Positions 7,536 to 14,932 of a DNA stretch of 28,400 bases are shown piece by piece. Position 1 is the first letter of the stretch; the number at the start of each line of letters is the position of its first letter. The DNA comes from JBDKGV01 sp039798005 (lineage in GTDB: Bacteria; Fibrobacterota; Fibrobacteria; UBA5070), in the NCBI GenBank assembly GCA_039798005.1, contig JBDKGV010000009.1, positions 1-28,400 of the forward strand, read 5' to 3'. The notes under the pieces were generated by a model that was given only the letters and a program-made list of their open reading frames with translations, was not told the DNA's origin and did no database searches. A program made the translations under genes and the position numbers.

Positions 7536-7567
7536 GCCCCATCGACCTTTGGTCGGTGGGGCTTTCT
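7536..7567 (+). terminator. Intrinsic terminator of glnN
   Basis: A 12-bp stem (7536-7547 with 7551-7562, one G-T pair) around a TTT loop is followed by TTTCT. It is a strong rho-independent terminator 32 bp after the glnN stop. Confidence 0.85.
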
Positions 7568-7594
7568 GTTTCCGGCATTTCTTGCCCACTGGGG

Positions 7595-7623
7595 TTGACA
7601 TGGCCAGAGCGTTGGTGCATATT
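7595..7623 (+). promoter_or_regulatory. Sigma-70-type promoter of the initiator tRNA
   Basis: TTGACA (7595-7600) is a perfect -35 hexamer. A 17-bp spacer leads to CATATT (7618-7623), a four-of-six -10 match preceded by TG. The predicted transcription start falls at or within a base or two of the tRNA 5' end (7629). Confidence 0.7.
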
Positions 7624-7628
7624 GTTGA

Positions 7629-7702
<74 letters not shown>

Positions 7703-7707
7703 CTTCG

Positions 7708-7733
7708 AAGGTCACCAGTGATGGTGGCCTTTG
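7708..7733 (+). terminator. Terminator of the initiator tRNA
   Basis: AAGGTCACC (7708-7716) pairs with GGTGGCCTT (7723-7731) with one T-G wobble, followed by a short T-rich tail. The same hairpin recurs after pseudo-copy 2 and in decayed form after copy 3. Confidence 0.6.
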
Positions 7734-7734
7734 C

Positions 7735-7804
7735 TGTATCTGGATGGTGCATATTGCCTCAGCGGGGTGGACAAGCTCGAGGACATTGTTGGGCTCAGAC
7801 CAAG
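7735..7804 (+). repeat. 70-bp direct repeat, unit a
   Basis: This stretch is identical to 7861-7930, a period of 126 bp. It includes the copied -10 region and the 5' two-thirds of tRNA pseudo-copy 2. Confidence 0.85.
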
Positions 7805-7828
7805 GTTGGCTCAATCCTGTCTCCGCAA
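7761..7828 (+). pseudogene. Decayed initiator-tRNA copy 2
   Basis: This 68-nt derivative of the tRNA at 7629 keeps the acceptor stem on both sides (GCGGGG...CTCCGC) and the TTGGGCTCA part of the anticodon arm. The anticodon CAT is lost, the D arm is scrambled and the T arm is shortened. The -10 copy (7750-7755) is retained but no TTGACA is present. The downstream hairpin is identical to that of copy 1. Confidence 0.75.
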
Positions 7829-7860
7829 CTTCGAAGGTCACCAGTGATGGTGGCCTTTGG

Positions 7861-7930
7861 TGTATCTGGATGGTGCATATTGCCTCAGCGGGGTGGACAA
7901 GCTCGAGGACATTGTTGGGCTCAGACCAAG
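7861..7930 (+). repeat. 70-bp direct repeat, unit b
   Basis: This stretch is identical to 7735-7804. Perfect identity between two degenerate units shows that the decayed form was itself duplicated recently or homogenised. Confidence 0.85.
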
Positions 7931-7953
7931 TCTGGCTCATCCTGTTTTTGCAA
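7887..7953 (+). pseudogene. Decayed initiator-tRNA copy 3
   Basis: This copy is like copy 2 in its first two-thirds, but its 3' acceptor strand is altered (TTTTTGCAA instead of CTCCGCAA) and its terminator hairpin is degraded. It is the most decayed of the three. Confidence 0.7.
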
Positions 7954-8037
7954 CATTGAAGGTCGAAAGTGTGGTGGCCGTTGCTGTTTCGGGGGATGAC
8001 TAGATTCATCGCGTCTTTTTCAGGAGTTGTCCCGAGT

Positions 8038-8778
8038 ATGAAGCGTTCCTTTCTTATGCTGTCCCTTGCCTTGGCCGGTGCCGCTTTTGCGGGCATGCAC
8101 GGCTACAACTCCTGCTACGTGGCGACCAGTCCCGGGTGGGAGAACCTCAATGTCAGTTCGAGCGGGTTCCACATCGATTCGGCACGCAGCGTCGCGAAGG
8201 ACTCGATCATCAACCGGAACACGTTCACCGGTGGCTACGTGTCCTATTCCGACCGGAGCGGAGGGATGGCGCTGGATCGGCACGGGGACAGCCTGATCTT
8301 CCGCGGGAGTCCTGCCGGCACGCCGTACGGCTTCCTCGTCCGGGACGATCTGAAGATCGGGAAGTTCGGACCGGGCATGCAGAGCCGGGTGGAGTTCTAC
8401 ACCGACTCCATCGTGGACCGCGATACGATGGGCGTGGCAAATCCGGAGATCAGTTGGACGCTGAACCGATTCACGGCGGATTCTCTCTACAGCAGCTATT
8501 GGACCCCCAAGGAGACGGGATGGGTGGACAACATCCGTTGCCGTGCCACCCTGGACTCCTGCAGTTGCAGCAACGGAGGTCTGTGGGTCTACGGCCCGGG
8601 AACCATCACGGAGTACGAGCAGGGCGTTCCCAACACGATCCACTACACTTCGGTCGGTGCCGCCTTGGGCGTGACGCGCCGAGGCTCCCCTAAGCCGGTT
8701 GCGGCCAAAGGCCCCTTCCGCCTCGATGGATCGGTGCGCACCCCGTCCCGCGATTGGATGCCCTCCTACGGGCGTTGA
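8038..8778 (+). CDS. Exported protein of unknown function
   Basis: A 246-aa protein with a clear signal peptide (MKRSFLMLSLALAGAAFA, cleavage before GMHGY). The mature part is rich in Ser, Thr, Tyr, Trp and Gly with alternating short hydrophobic stretches, as in a secreted beta protein. It has cysteines near the N-terminus (NSCY) and a C-x-C cluster (LDSCSCSNGG) that could form disulfides. I recognise no family. The ATG at 8038 was chosen because it starts the signal peptide; CAGGAG at 8021-8026 lies rather far upstream (11 bases). Two other exported proteins follow, so this is a small region of secreted accessory proteins. It lacks the C-terminal tail shared by those two. Confidence 0.72.
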   Translation: MKRSFLMLSLALAGAAFAGMHGYNSCYVATSPGWENLNVSSSGFHIDSARSVAKDSIINRNTFTGGYVSYSDRSGGMALDRHGDSLIFRGSPAGTPYGFLVRDDLKIGKFGPGMQSRVEFYTDSIVDRDTMGVANPEISWTLNRFTADSLYSSYWTPKETGWVDNIRCRATLDSCSCSNGGLWVYGPGTITEYEQGVPNTIHYTSVGAALGVTRRGSPKPVAAKGPFRLDGSVRTPSRDWMPSYGR

Positions 8779-8944
8779 GCTCCTGCAGATTGGATGGGAC
8801 CTGTCATCCGTTGGCGCATGCGGGCGCCTCCCCGCCTGTGGCGGGGCCGCCGTGGCTCCGGGCTGCCCTCCGGTCGGTGCTGCGGGCCTGCCGGCCCTGC
8901 GCACCCGCTGCGCGGCCCTGCGCCGTGGCTGGCGCGATCTTGCC
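8779..8944 (+). other. Very GC-rich, hairpin-rich spacer
   Basis: This gap has no supported gene. CCCCGCC (8830-8836) pairs perfectly with GGCGGGG (8840-8846), and CCCTGCGC-type words recur between about 8890 and 8935. The GC content is visibly higher than in the surrounding secreted-protein genes. It may hold a structured 3' end or a small RNA. I see no T-run terminator. Confidence 0.4.
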
Positions 8945-9011
8945 GTGAACCGATGCGAGTGACTTCGCGACTTATGTTGCAAGCCGATCACCCCTCATTT
9001 CCGGAGTCCCC
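8945..9011 (+). repeat. 67-bp duplicated upstream block, copy 1
   Basis: Nearly identical (two or three differences) to 10150-10216, and directly abutting the start of a paralogous gene in each case. It contains the GGAG ribosome-binding site and probably the promoter. The spacing of 1205 bp equals the spacing of the gene starts, so gene and leader were duplicated together. Confidence 0.85.
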
Positions 9012-10133
9012 ATGTTCCGCATTCCCTCCAGCCTTGTCCTCCTTGCCCTCACACTGCTGGCCCCATTGCCAGGGACGGCAGCACCCGTTTGGATCGATAG
9101 CCTGGGGACGGGGTGTACAGGGGTCGCGACGCCTTTGGACAATTTCAATGGTGAATTCGCTGGTCTTCCTTACAAAAATCTCCAAGGTGGCTACTGGGTC
9201 GCCTTCACGGACACGACCTCGGGAATTCCGGGCAGGGCCAATGGGGTGTCGACTCTGCTCCAAGATTCCAATACGATCCAAGGCTTTCAGTACACCCTAG
9301 GTGATGAGGCCAACAAGTGGTATGCAAGCATCACCGCGACCTTGGACAAGGGCGATTCCGTGGCACATCCGGAGGCCGGTTGGGCAAGGCTTGGCACCAG
9401 TTTCAAGGATAAGATGACCGGCGACAACACCAACTGCCTTGACGCGTCCACGGTCAAGGGGTTTTCCTTCGGACTATCGATGCCGGAGGGCTTCGATGAA
9501 GGCAACCTTGTCGGGACGATCGTTCGAGTCGGGAGTGCCGACGCACCGGACTCGGTGGCCTACAGCGTGGGTATTCCCCGGGCGCGCTTCAATAATGGAA
9601 CGATCTGCCTTGATCCTGGGCAATTCGGCCAGTCAGTCCTATTGAACAATGTGTCAAGTTTTGCTTGGGAACTGAAGATCCAGACGTCAGCAAAAACCGC
9701 CAAACCGAGTTCGATTCAGATCAGTGAAGTGAAGCTGTGGGCCGATGTCCCGCTGGATACGGTAACCAATGCTTGCACTAAATACTCTACGGGTCCGCAT
9801 TGTGGGACCCATCTTACCAGAGGCTTTAAGCCAGACATCATACACCCCTGCTCCGGCAGTGGCTTGGGTGTCGTCAAGACCGGTGGTGTCCAAGGGGCGA
9901 GCCTTCAAGTCGCGAACAAGGGACGCACGGTTGTCCTGAACTACGCCCTTGGCGGTGCCGCGCCGGTCGCCATCGAAATCCAGAGGCTGGACGGTCGCAA
10001 GGTCGCTTTCTTCGCGGGCGCGGCCTCGGCAAGCAATCTCACCTTGCCCATGAACCTCTCGCGGGGCACCTACCTCGCGGTGGTGCGCAGCGGGACCTCG
10101 AAGCTCGTGGTGCCTTTCGCGGTGACGCAGTAG
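9012..10133 (+). CDS. Exported beta-sandwich-like protein with C-terminal sorting-type tail (paralogue 1)
   Basis: A 373-aa protein with a signal peptide ending GTAA before PVWIDSL. The N-terminal half includes LDNFNGEF, GGYWVAFTDTTSG and FAWELKIQT...SEVKLWAD, a pattern resembling CBM11/CIA30-type jelly-roll carbohydrate-binding modules; this is a resemblance, not a proven assignment. A short cysteine-containing variable segment (about residues 250-285) leads into an 80-residue tail with VVLNYAL, EIQRLDGRKVA, NLSRGTYLAVVRSGTSK and VPFAV. That tail resembles the beta-sandwich sorting domains used by type IX secretion in Bacteroidota and similar tails in Fibrobacter. It is probably surface-bound or secreted. 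The neighbour at 10217 is a close paralogue with near-identical ends and a divergent middle. Confidence 0.75.
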   Translation: MFRIPSSLVLLALTLLAPLPGTAAPVWIDSLGTGCTGVATPLDNFNGEFAGLPYKNLQGGYWVAFTDTTSGIPGRANGVSTLLQDSNTIQGFQYTLGDEANKWYASITATLDKGDSVAHPEAGWARLGTSFKDKMTGDNTNCLDASTVKGFSFGLSMPEGFDEGNLVGTIVRVGSADAPDSVAYSVGIPRARFNNGTICLDPGQFGQSVLLNNVSSFAWELKIQTSAKTAKPSSIQISEVKLWADVPLDTVTNACTKYSTGPHCGTHLTRGFKPDIIHPCSGSGLGVVKTGGVQGASLQVANKGRTVVLNYALGGAAPVAIEIQRLDGRKVAFFAGAASASNLTLPMNLSRGTYLAVVRSGTSKLVVPFAVTQ

Positions 10134-10149
10134 CCGAAGCGTTCTTGTC

Positions 10150-10216
10150 GTGAACCGATGCGTGTGACTTCGCGACTTATGTTGCAAGCCGATCACCCCT
10201 CATTCCCGGAGTCCCC
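10150..10216 (+). repeat. 67-bp duplicated upstream block, copy 2
   Basis: Second copy of the block at 8945-9011. It fills nearly all of the 83-bp gap between the two paralogues and gives the second gene its own ribosome-binding site and probably its own promoter. Confidence 0.85.
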
Positions 10217-11314
10217 ATGTTCCGCATTTCCTCCAGCCTTGTCCTCCTTGCCCTCACTTTGCTGGCCCCTTCGCTAGGGACGGCAGCGCCCGTTTGGATC
10301 GACTCCCTGGGAACTGGGTGTACAGGGGTCGCGACGCCATTGTCCAATTTCGATGGTCAATCCCCAGGTCGCCCCAGCATAACTCTTCAAGGTGACTACT
10401 GGTTCACCTTCACCGACACGACCTCCGGCGTCCCGAGCAGGGCCAATGGGATGACGACTCTGCTCCAAGATTCCAATACGGTCCAATGCGTTCAGTACAC
10501 CCCACGTGATGCATCCAGCAAGGGCTATGCAAGCATCACCGCGACCTTGGACAAAGGCGATTCCGTGGCGCATCCAGAGGCGGGCTGGGCAAGGCTTGCT
10601 ACCGTTTTTTTGGACAAAGTTACAGGTGAGCCGACCTGCCTTGATATGTCCATGCTCAAGGGGATTTCCTTTGGACTTTCGATGCCGGAAGGTTTCGATG
10701 AAGGTACCCTTGTCGGAACGATTGCTCGGGTCGGCATTGGGGCGTTGCCAGATTCTGCGGCCTACAGTGTGGGCATTCCCCGGTCGCGCTTCAACCATGG
10801 AACCATCTGCTTGGATCCTAAGCAATTCAGTCCGTCTGGCCTATTCGATAATGTGTCCGGTCTTGCTTGGGAACTGAAGATTCAGACGTCAGCAAAAACG
10901 GCCAAGCCAAGTACGATGCAGATCAGTGAAGTGAAGCTCTGGGCCGATATGGCACTTGATGAGTTGCATTATCCCTGTACCTATGTGTGCACTCCTTATA
11001 GGCAGATGAAGCGAAGCCTCTCGCACCCCTGCTCCGGCAGTGGCTTGGGTGTCGCCAAGACCGGTGGTGTCCAAGGGGCGAGTCTTCAAGTCGCGAGCAA
11101 GGGGCGCGCGGTTGTCCTGAACTACGCTCTTGACGGTGCCTCGCCGGTCGCCATCGAAGTCCTGAGGCTGGACGGCCGCAAGGTCGCCTCCTTTGATGGC
11201 GCGGCCTCGGCAAGGAATCTCACCTTGCCCATGAACCTGTCGCGGGGCACCTGGCTCGCGGTGGTGCGCAGCGGGACCTCCAAGCTCGTGGCGCCCTTCG
11301 CGGTGGCGCAGTAG
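10217..11314 (+). CDS. Exported beta-sandwich-like protein with C-terminal sorting-type tail (paralogue 2)
   Basis: A 365-aa paralogue of the protein at 9012. The signal peptide, the VWIDSLGTGCTGVATPL start and the last 85 residues are almost unchanged. The segments at about 33-50 and 245-275 differ strongly; for example, the cysteine-containing stretch before HPCSGSGLG is shorter and of different sequence. The LSMPEGFDEG and FAWELKIQ..EVKLWAD blocks are kept, consistent with the same fold. The tail has GTWLAVVRSGTSK and VAPFAV. This is consistent with duplication followed by divergence of possible ligand-contact regions. Function is unknown; carbohydrate binding is a guess from fold resemblance. 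It ends within a 9-bp hairpin shared with the convergent trhP gene. Confidence 0.75.
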   Translation: MFRISSSLVLLALTLLAPSLGTAAPVWIDSLGTGCTGVATPLSNFDGQSPGRPSITLQGDYWFTFTDTTSGVPSRANGMTTLLQDSNTVQCVQYTPRDASSKGYASITATLDKGDSVAHPEAGWARLATVFLDKVTGEPTCLDMSMLKGISFGLSMPEGFDEGTLVGTIARVGIGALPDSAAYSVGIPRSRFNHGTICLDPKQFSPSGLFDNVSGLAWELKIQTSAKTAKPSTMQISEVKLWADMALDELHYPCTYVCTPYRQMKRSLSHPCSGSGLGVAKTGGVQGASLQVASKGRAVVLNYALDGASPVAIEVLRLDGRKVASFDGAASARNLTLPMNLSRGTWLAVVRSGTSKLVAPFAVAQ

Positions 11315-11334
11315 CCGACGCAAGGCGGCTACTG
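11309..11334 (+). terminator. Hairpin between convergent genes
   Basis: CAGTAGCCG (11309-11317) pairs perfectly with CGGCTACTG (11326-11334). The stop codon of paralogue 2 lies inside the left arm. There is no strong T-run on either side, so the terminator call is moderate. It may serve both strands. Confidence 0.45.
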
Positions 11335-11343
11335 CGGGCGTTA

Positions 11344-11356
11344 GACAGAATCTGTC
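11344..11356. repeat. 13-bp palindromic word, copy 5
   Basis: GACAGAATCTGTC is the most symmetrical copy; with flanks AGACAGAATCTGTCT it is a 15-bp inverted repeat around a central A. It abuts the trhP stop codon in the convergent intergenic gap. Confidence 0.5.
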
Positions 11357-12571
11357 TTATTGCGCCAAGTGCCGCACCAGGAAGCTGTGCTCCGTCGGGG
11401 CGGTCGGCAGGTCGAGCCAGCAGTTCTCAAGGCCCGGATGGAACTGGTCGGTGGGCTCCTTGCGCTGATTGACAAGATTTGTCGCGACCAAGGGGGAGAC
11501 GCCTGCGGTCGTCAAAAGCTGGAGCGGCTCGCCGGTGGTGATGCGGTTGCGTACGGAAATGCGGGCGCGGCCCTCCTTCCATTCGCGGATCTGGCCCACC
11601 ACCTCGGCGGTGAGGGTGCCTTCGCGGCCCTTGTCCACCAGTTGCGACATCGGATCGTCCGAGGTGTAGAAGCCGCTCATCCAGCCGCGTGAATCGGTGG
11701 CAAGCACCGCTTCCAGCGCTTCCCTCGGCACGCCTTCGCCTCGCGCGATCGAGTCCAGCGCCAGCCGATAGCCGCGCACCACCTGGGCGATGTAGTAGGG
11801 CGAACGGGTGCGCCCTTCGATCTTGAGGGAGCACACGCCGGTGGCCACCACCTGGTCCAGGATGGGCAGGGCGCACAGGTCGCGGGCATTGAAGAGGTAG
11901 GTGCCGTGTTCGTCCTCGGTGACGCGCATGGCCTCGCCCTCGGGCAATTGGGCCGAGGTCGCCGTCAGCTCGTAGGGGAAGCGGCAGGCGTTGTTGCAGT
12001 TGCCTTGGTTGGCGTCCCGGTGTTCCATGTAGTTGGAGATCATGCACCGCCCGCTCTGGGCCATGCACACGCTGCCGTGCACGAAGACCTCAAGCTCCAG
12101 ACCCGGCACCTTCTCGCGGATCTCCTCGACTTCCCGTAGCTTCAGTTCGCGCGCCAGAATCACGCGTTTCACGCCCAGGTCATGCCAGAACTGGCAGGTG
12201 ATCCAGTTGACGGCGTGGGACTGCACCGAAAGGTGGACGGTCTGGTTCGGATAGGTCTTGCGCATCCATCCGATCATGCCGGGGTCGGCCATGATCAGCG
12301 CATCGGGGCCCAGTTCCGTCAGCTCCGAGAGGGTGCGCTGGAAGGGCGCGATCTTGTTGTTGTGAGGGAACAGGTTCGAGGCGACGAAGAAGGCCTTGCC
12401 CAGTTCGTGGGCGCGCGCGATTCCCTGCGCCACGATCTCCATCGACTTGAAGCCGTTCTCGCGGCCCCGCAGCGAGAAGGCGGGTTGACCCGCGTACACG
12501 GCGTCGGCACCGTAGGCAAAGGCGATTTCCATCCGTTCCAGGTCGCCAGCCGGCGCAAGCAGTTCGATCAT
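11357..12571 (-). CDS. trhP: tRNA U34 hydroxylation protein TrhP (peptidase U32 family, YegQ)
   Basis: Members of this U32-family branch take part in prephenate-dependent 5-hydroxylation of uridine 34 in tRNA. The 404-aa protein starts IELLAPAGDLERMEIAFAYGADAVYAGQ, as expected for YegQ/TrhP. The cysteine-rich signature VCMAQSGRCMISNY followed by RDANQGNCNNACRFPYEL holds the four cysteines expected to bind an iron-sulfur cluster. DEHGTYLFNARDLCALP and SLKIEGRTRSPYY are further hallmarks. The length favours TrhP over the longer RlhA (about 650 aa). The ATG at 12571 was chosen because it begins the family N-terminus; no good Shine-Dalgarno is seen. The gene stands alone and converges on paralogue 2. 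A palindromic word lies inside it at 11471-11483. Confidence 0.93.
   Translation of the reverse strand: MIELLAPAGDLERMEIAFAYGADAVYAGQPAFSLRGRENGFKSMEIVAQGIARAHELGKAFFVASNLFPHNNKIAPFQRTLSELTELGPDALIMADPGMIGWMRKTYPNQTVHLSVQSHAVNWITCQFWHDLGVKRVILARELKLREVEEIREKVPGLELEVFVHGSVCMAQSGRCMISNYMEHRDANQGNCNNACRFPYELTATSAQLPEGEAMRVTEDEHGTYLFNARDLCALPILDQVVATGVCSLKIEGRTRSPYYIAQVVRGYRLALDSIARGEGVPREALEAVLATDSRGWMSGFYTSDDPMSQLVDKGREGTLTAEVVGQIREWKEGRARISVRNRITTGEPLQLLTTAGVSPLVATNLVNQRKEPTDQFHPGLENCWLDLPTAPTEHSFLVRHLAQ
11471..11483. repeat. 13-bp palindromic word, copy 6 (inside trhP)
   Basis: GACAAGATTTGTC (5-bp arms GACAA/TTGTC) lies in the 3' part of the trhP coding region. Confidence 0.4.
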
Positions 12572-12606
12572 GATGGGGCCCAAGGTACCAAGATGGGGGC
12601 ATCCGC

Positions 12607-12625
12607 GTGGAATATGCGATTCCAC
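12607..12625. other. Inverted repeat in the divergent trhP/lipoprotein-operon gap
   Basis: GTGGAAT (12607-12613) pairs with ATTCCAC (12619-12625) around ATGCG. It lies between the divergently transcribed trhP and the five-gene operon. TATAGA at 12666-12671 may be a -10 for the operon, but I see no good -35. The repeat could be an operator or a leader hairpin. Confidence 0.35.
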
Positions 12626-12704
12626 ACGGGCAGGTTTACTTCTGCCTTGGAAGGGAAAAAGGATGTATAGATTTCGGGGAACTCATTTTGTAAGGAGCTC
12701 TCCC

Positions 12705-13082
12705 GTGAAGAAATTGATCATGCCCGCCGCCGTGATGGCGCTGTTGGCAGGTTGTGCATCGAACCCTTGGCCCTATTATGAGGGTGCTATTCGCTGCCAT
12801 ATGGATAAGAAGGGCGAGCAGTGCAACAAGCAGTATGAGGAGGCGATCAAGATCGATCCGAAGTTGCAGGGCGTGCACGCATCTTATGGAGTTCATCTTC
12901 TGCTCAACGGCAAGCCAAGCGAGGCCGAGAAGGAATTTGCACTGGAGCGCGCCAACTACCCTCAGTTCGCTGAAAAGGGCTTGGCAGCACTGGCTGGCAA
13001 CAAGATCCAAGCGGACGGTTCCAATTCCACTGATGCGACCTCGACGGTCAAGTCCGTCACCGACACCACAGCCAAGCACTGA
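12705..13082 (+). CDS. DUF4810-like TPR lipoprotein, first gene of the CsgG operon
   Basis: A 125-aa lipoprotein starting at GTG 12705, set by AAGGAG at 12692-12697. The signal peptide KKLIMPAAVMALLAGC has a clear lipobox (LAGC). The mature part contains one or two TPR-like helical repeats (EQCNKQYEEAIKIDPKLQGVH; GKPSEAEKEFALERANYPQFAE). It looks like a shortened DUF4810 protein, a family that travels with DUF799 and CsgG genes in many Gram-negatives. The C-terminus is a low-complexity Ser/Thr/Asp tail. The next gene starts 8 bp after its stop. The DUF4810 name rests partly on context. Confidence 0.78.
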   Translation: MKKLIMPAAVMALLAGCASNPWPYYEGAIRCHMDKKGEQCNKQYEEAIKIDPKLQGVHASYGVHLLLNGKPSEAEKEFALERANYPQFAEKGLAALAGNKIQADGSNSTDATSTVKSVTDTTAKH

Positions 13083-13090
13083 GGACCATC

Positions 13091-13702
13091 ATGCGCACCC
13101 TTCGCTATCTGCTTCCCATTGCCGGCCTGTCCTTTCTGACCGGCTGTGCTCCCAAGGTCTATACGACGGCTGACTTCAACCGGCTTAAGCCGAAGTCAGT
13201 GCTCGTGCTGCCTCCTGAGAACATGACCTCCAACACGGAAGTGCTCGAGAAAGCCTATCCTCTGATCTACTCGCAGTTGGCGCAGCGAGGCTACTATGCG
13301 ATCAGCCCTGAGCTTGCGCTGCAGCTTTTCGAAGCCAACAAGCTCAACGATGCGGGACGACTGAACAAGTTGCCGACCTCCAAGTTCCATGATGTCTTCG
13401 GTGTGGACGCCGTGCTGCGCACCAAGGTGACCGAATGGAGCTCCAAGTACATTGTGATCAGTTCCACCGTGAATGTGGGCTTTGACATGGAACTGGTGGA
13501 TGCCAAGACCGGAACGCTTTTGTGGAAGCGCGACAATGTTCTTTCGAAGTCCCCTGACAACAGCGGAGGAGGCCTTGTGGGCGCCTTGGTCAGCGCTGCG
13601 GTCAATGCTGCCGTGACCCCCTACGAGCCGATCGCCAAGGAAAATGCAGGGATCATGTCCGGTTCCATCCCTCAAGGAGAAGTGCATGTTCAGCCGAAAT
13701 AA
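13091..13702 (+). CDS. DUF799 / GNA1162-family lipoprotein
   Basis: A 203-aa lipoprotein with signal peptide and lipobox (LSFLTGC). The family signature is visible: KPKSVLVLPPENMTSNTEVLEKAYPLIYSQLAQRGYYAISPELALQLF, then the FGVDAVLRTKVTEWSSKYIVISSTVNVGFDMELVDAKTGTLLW block. GNA1162 of Neisseria is an outer-membrane-associated homologue with a fold related to the TolB N-terminal domain; its job is uncertain. A glycine- and alanine-rich stretch near residues 158-178 could be amphipathic or membrane-active. The 3' end overlaps the csgG start by 17 bp, so translation is likely coupled. Confidence 0.88.
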   Translation: MRTLRYLLPIAGLSFLTGCAPKVYTTADFNRLKPKSVLVLPPENMTSNTEVLEKAYPLIYSQLAQRGYYAISPELALQLFEANKLNDAGRLNKLPTSKFHDVFGVDAVLRTKVTEWSSKYIVISSTVNVGFDMELVDAKTGTLLWKRDNVLSKSPDNSGGGLVGALVSAAVNAAVTPYEPIAKENAGIMSGSIPQGEVHVQPK

Positions 13703-14621
13703 GTCGCTGATCTTGGCGTGCTCGGCCCTGCTCGGAGGTTGCGCCTCCCAGATCAAGGAGGTTGCGCCCCTTCCGCCCGCCCCGCCCGTCGTGAGTGTGG
13801 CGTCCCTGCAGGAGGCCGGACTCAAGCAACGCATCGCCACGGTCAAGTTCGAGGACAAGACCGGCTATGGCAACAATCTGTTCGGAGCGGTCGACGACTT
13901 GGGCAGCCAGGCGGCGGATCTTTTTTCGGCACACATGATCAAGACCGGCCAGTTTGTGGTGATCGAGCGGCAGGAGCTTCCTGCGCTCCAGAACGAAGCG
14001 AAGCTCCAAGGTGCCGAATCGCAGTTTGCCTCGGTCTCGGCCTTGGTCTTCGGTGCCGTCACGGAGTTTGGCACCAAGACGGAATGGGAAGATCGCGGGC
14101 TGACCAAGACCAAGGTGCAGACGGCGCATGCGAAGGTTGCGATCCGCTTGGTGGATCCGCGTACCGGCGTGGCGTTTTTCTCCGAGTTCGGGGAGGCCGA
14201 TGCGCGCAACGAGAGCTCTCAGACATTGGGATTCGGTGGCAAGGCCGACCATGATGCGACTCTCACCGACAAGGCGCTCAATGCCGCAATCGCTAAATTG
14301 ACAGGAAATGTCATGAACAGCCTCAAGGCGTTGCCTTGGCGCGCTCCCATCTTGGATGTCCAGGATGGAGCTGTGGCGATTGGTGCCGGCAAAAGTTCCA
14401 ACCTCAAGGTGGGGGCGACGCTTGACATCTACAAGCCAGGCAAGAAGATCATGAACAAGGCGACCAATACGGCTGTGGAACTTCCAGGAACCGTAGTGGG
14501 CAAGGCCAAGGTGCTGAGTTTATTTGGTCAGGGATTGGGTGAAGGCGCAATGTGCCAAGTCCTGAACTCTGCTGGCACGGTCACCACTGACATGGATGTT
14601 CGACTGGAAGGCAAGGAATGA
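13686..14621 (+). CDS. CsgG/HfaB-family outer-membrane lipoprotein channel
   Basis: A 311-aa CsgG-family lipoprotein. In E. coli, CsgG forms a nonameric outer-membrane pore that exports curli subunits. The ATG at 13686 follows AAGGAGA; the signal peptide ends in LLGGC. Family features include RIATVKFEDKTGYGNNLFGAVDDLGSQAADLFSAHMIKTGQFVVIERQEL, and the VSALVFGAVTEFGTKTEW and AKVAIRLVDPRTGVAFFSEFGEADA strands that in CsgG build the barrel and wall. The C-terminal third (about 225-305) is an extra beta domain absent from E. coli CsgG, like that of longer CsgG homologues. No curlin genes (csgA/csgB) are in the window, so the cargo is unknown. The stop overlaps the next ATG (ATGA). A palindromic word lies inside at 14300-14312. 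Confidence 0.9.
   Translation: MFSRNKSLILACSALLGGCASQIKEVAPLPPAPPVVSVASLQEAGLKQRIATVKFEDKTGYGNNLFGAVDDLGSQAADLFSAHMIKTGQFVVIERQELPALQNEAKLQGAESQFASVSALVFGAVTEFGTKTEWEDRGLTKTKVQTAHAKVAIRLVDPRTGVAFFSEFGEADARNESSQTLGFGGKADHDATLTDKALNAAIAKLTGNVMNSLKALPWRAPILDVQDGAVAIGAGKSSNLKVGATLDIYKPGKKIMNKATNTAVELPGTVVGKAKVLSLFGQGLGEGAMCQVLNSAGTVTTDMDVRLEGKE
14300..14312. repeat. 13-bp palindromic word, copy 7 (inside csgG-like gene)
   Basis: GACAGGAAATGTC, preceded by TT, has the family arms and a GGAAA core. It is intragenic. Confidence 0.4.
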
Positions 14622-14932
14622 AACGTACCCTTTTGCTTGCAATGTTCCTTCTGTTGGGGGCGTGTGCGGCACCACGCACCACGGTTCGCACGGATGATCA
14701 GTCCGGTTCCGTCGTCTTCAAGGTCAAGCCTTCGAATGCTCATGCGATCGTGGATGGGCAGGATGTTGGTGAAGCCCGCAACTTCGACGGAACGGCTCGG
14801 GTGCTCAAGCTGGCTCCCGGAGCGCACGTGATTCGCATCACTGCCCCTGGGCGTCAAGATTTTGAGACGCGCATCTACCTGAGCGATTCTCAAGAGCTTG
14901 TTCAGGTGGAACTTCCGGAGGCGATTCAATGA
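14618..14932 (+). CDS. Small PEGA-domain lipoprotein
   Basis: A 104-aa lipoprotein with signal peptide MKRTLLLAMFLLLGAC. The mature part is a single PEGA-type beta domain: SGSVVFKVKPSNAHAIVDGQDVGEA, then GTARVLKLAPGAHVIRITAPGRQDFETRIYL. PEGA domains are small beta folds common on bacterial surfaces and in envelope complexes. The start overlaps the csgG stop as ATGA, and its own stop overlaps the next ATG in the same way, so it is a firm member of the operon. It is probably an accessory of the CsgG-type pore; this is inference from position only. Confidence 0.82.
   Translation: MKRTLLLAMFLLLGACAAPRTTVRTDDQSGSVVFKVKPSNAHAIVDGQDVGEARNFDGTARVLKLAPGAHVIRITAPGRQDFETRIYLSDSQELVQVELPEAIQ

Noticed and set aside
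7751..7830. Reading the decayed tRNA copies as suppressor or selenocysteine-like tRNAs
   Set aside because: One alternative register of the anticodon stem would present TCA, but the D arm, T arm and the T before the anticodon are lost, so a functional tRNA is not credible.
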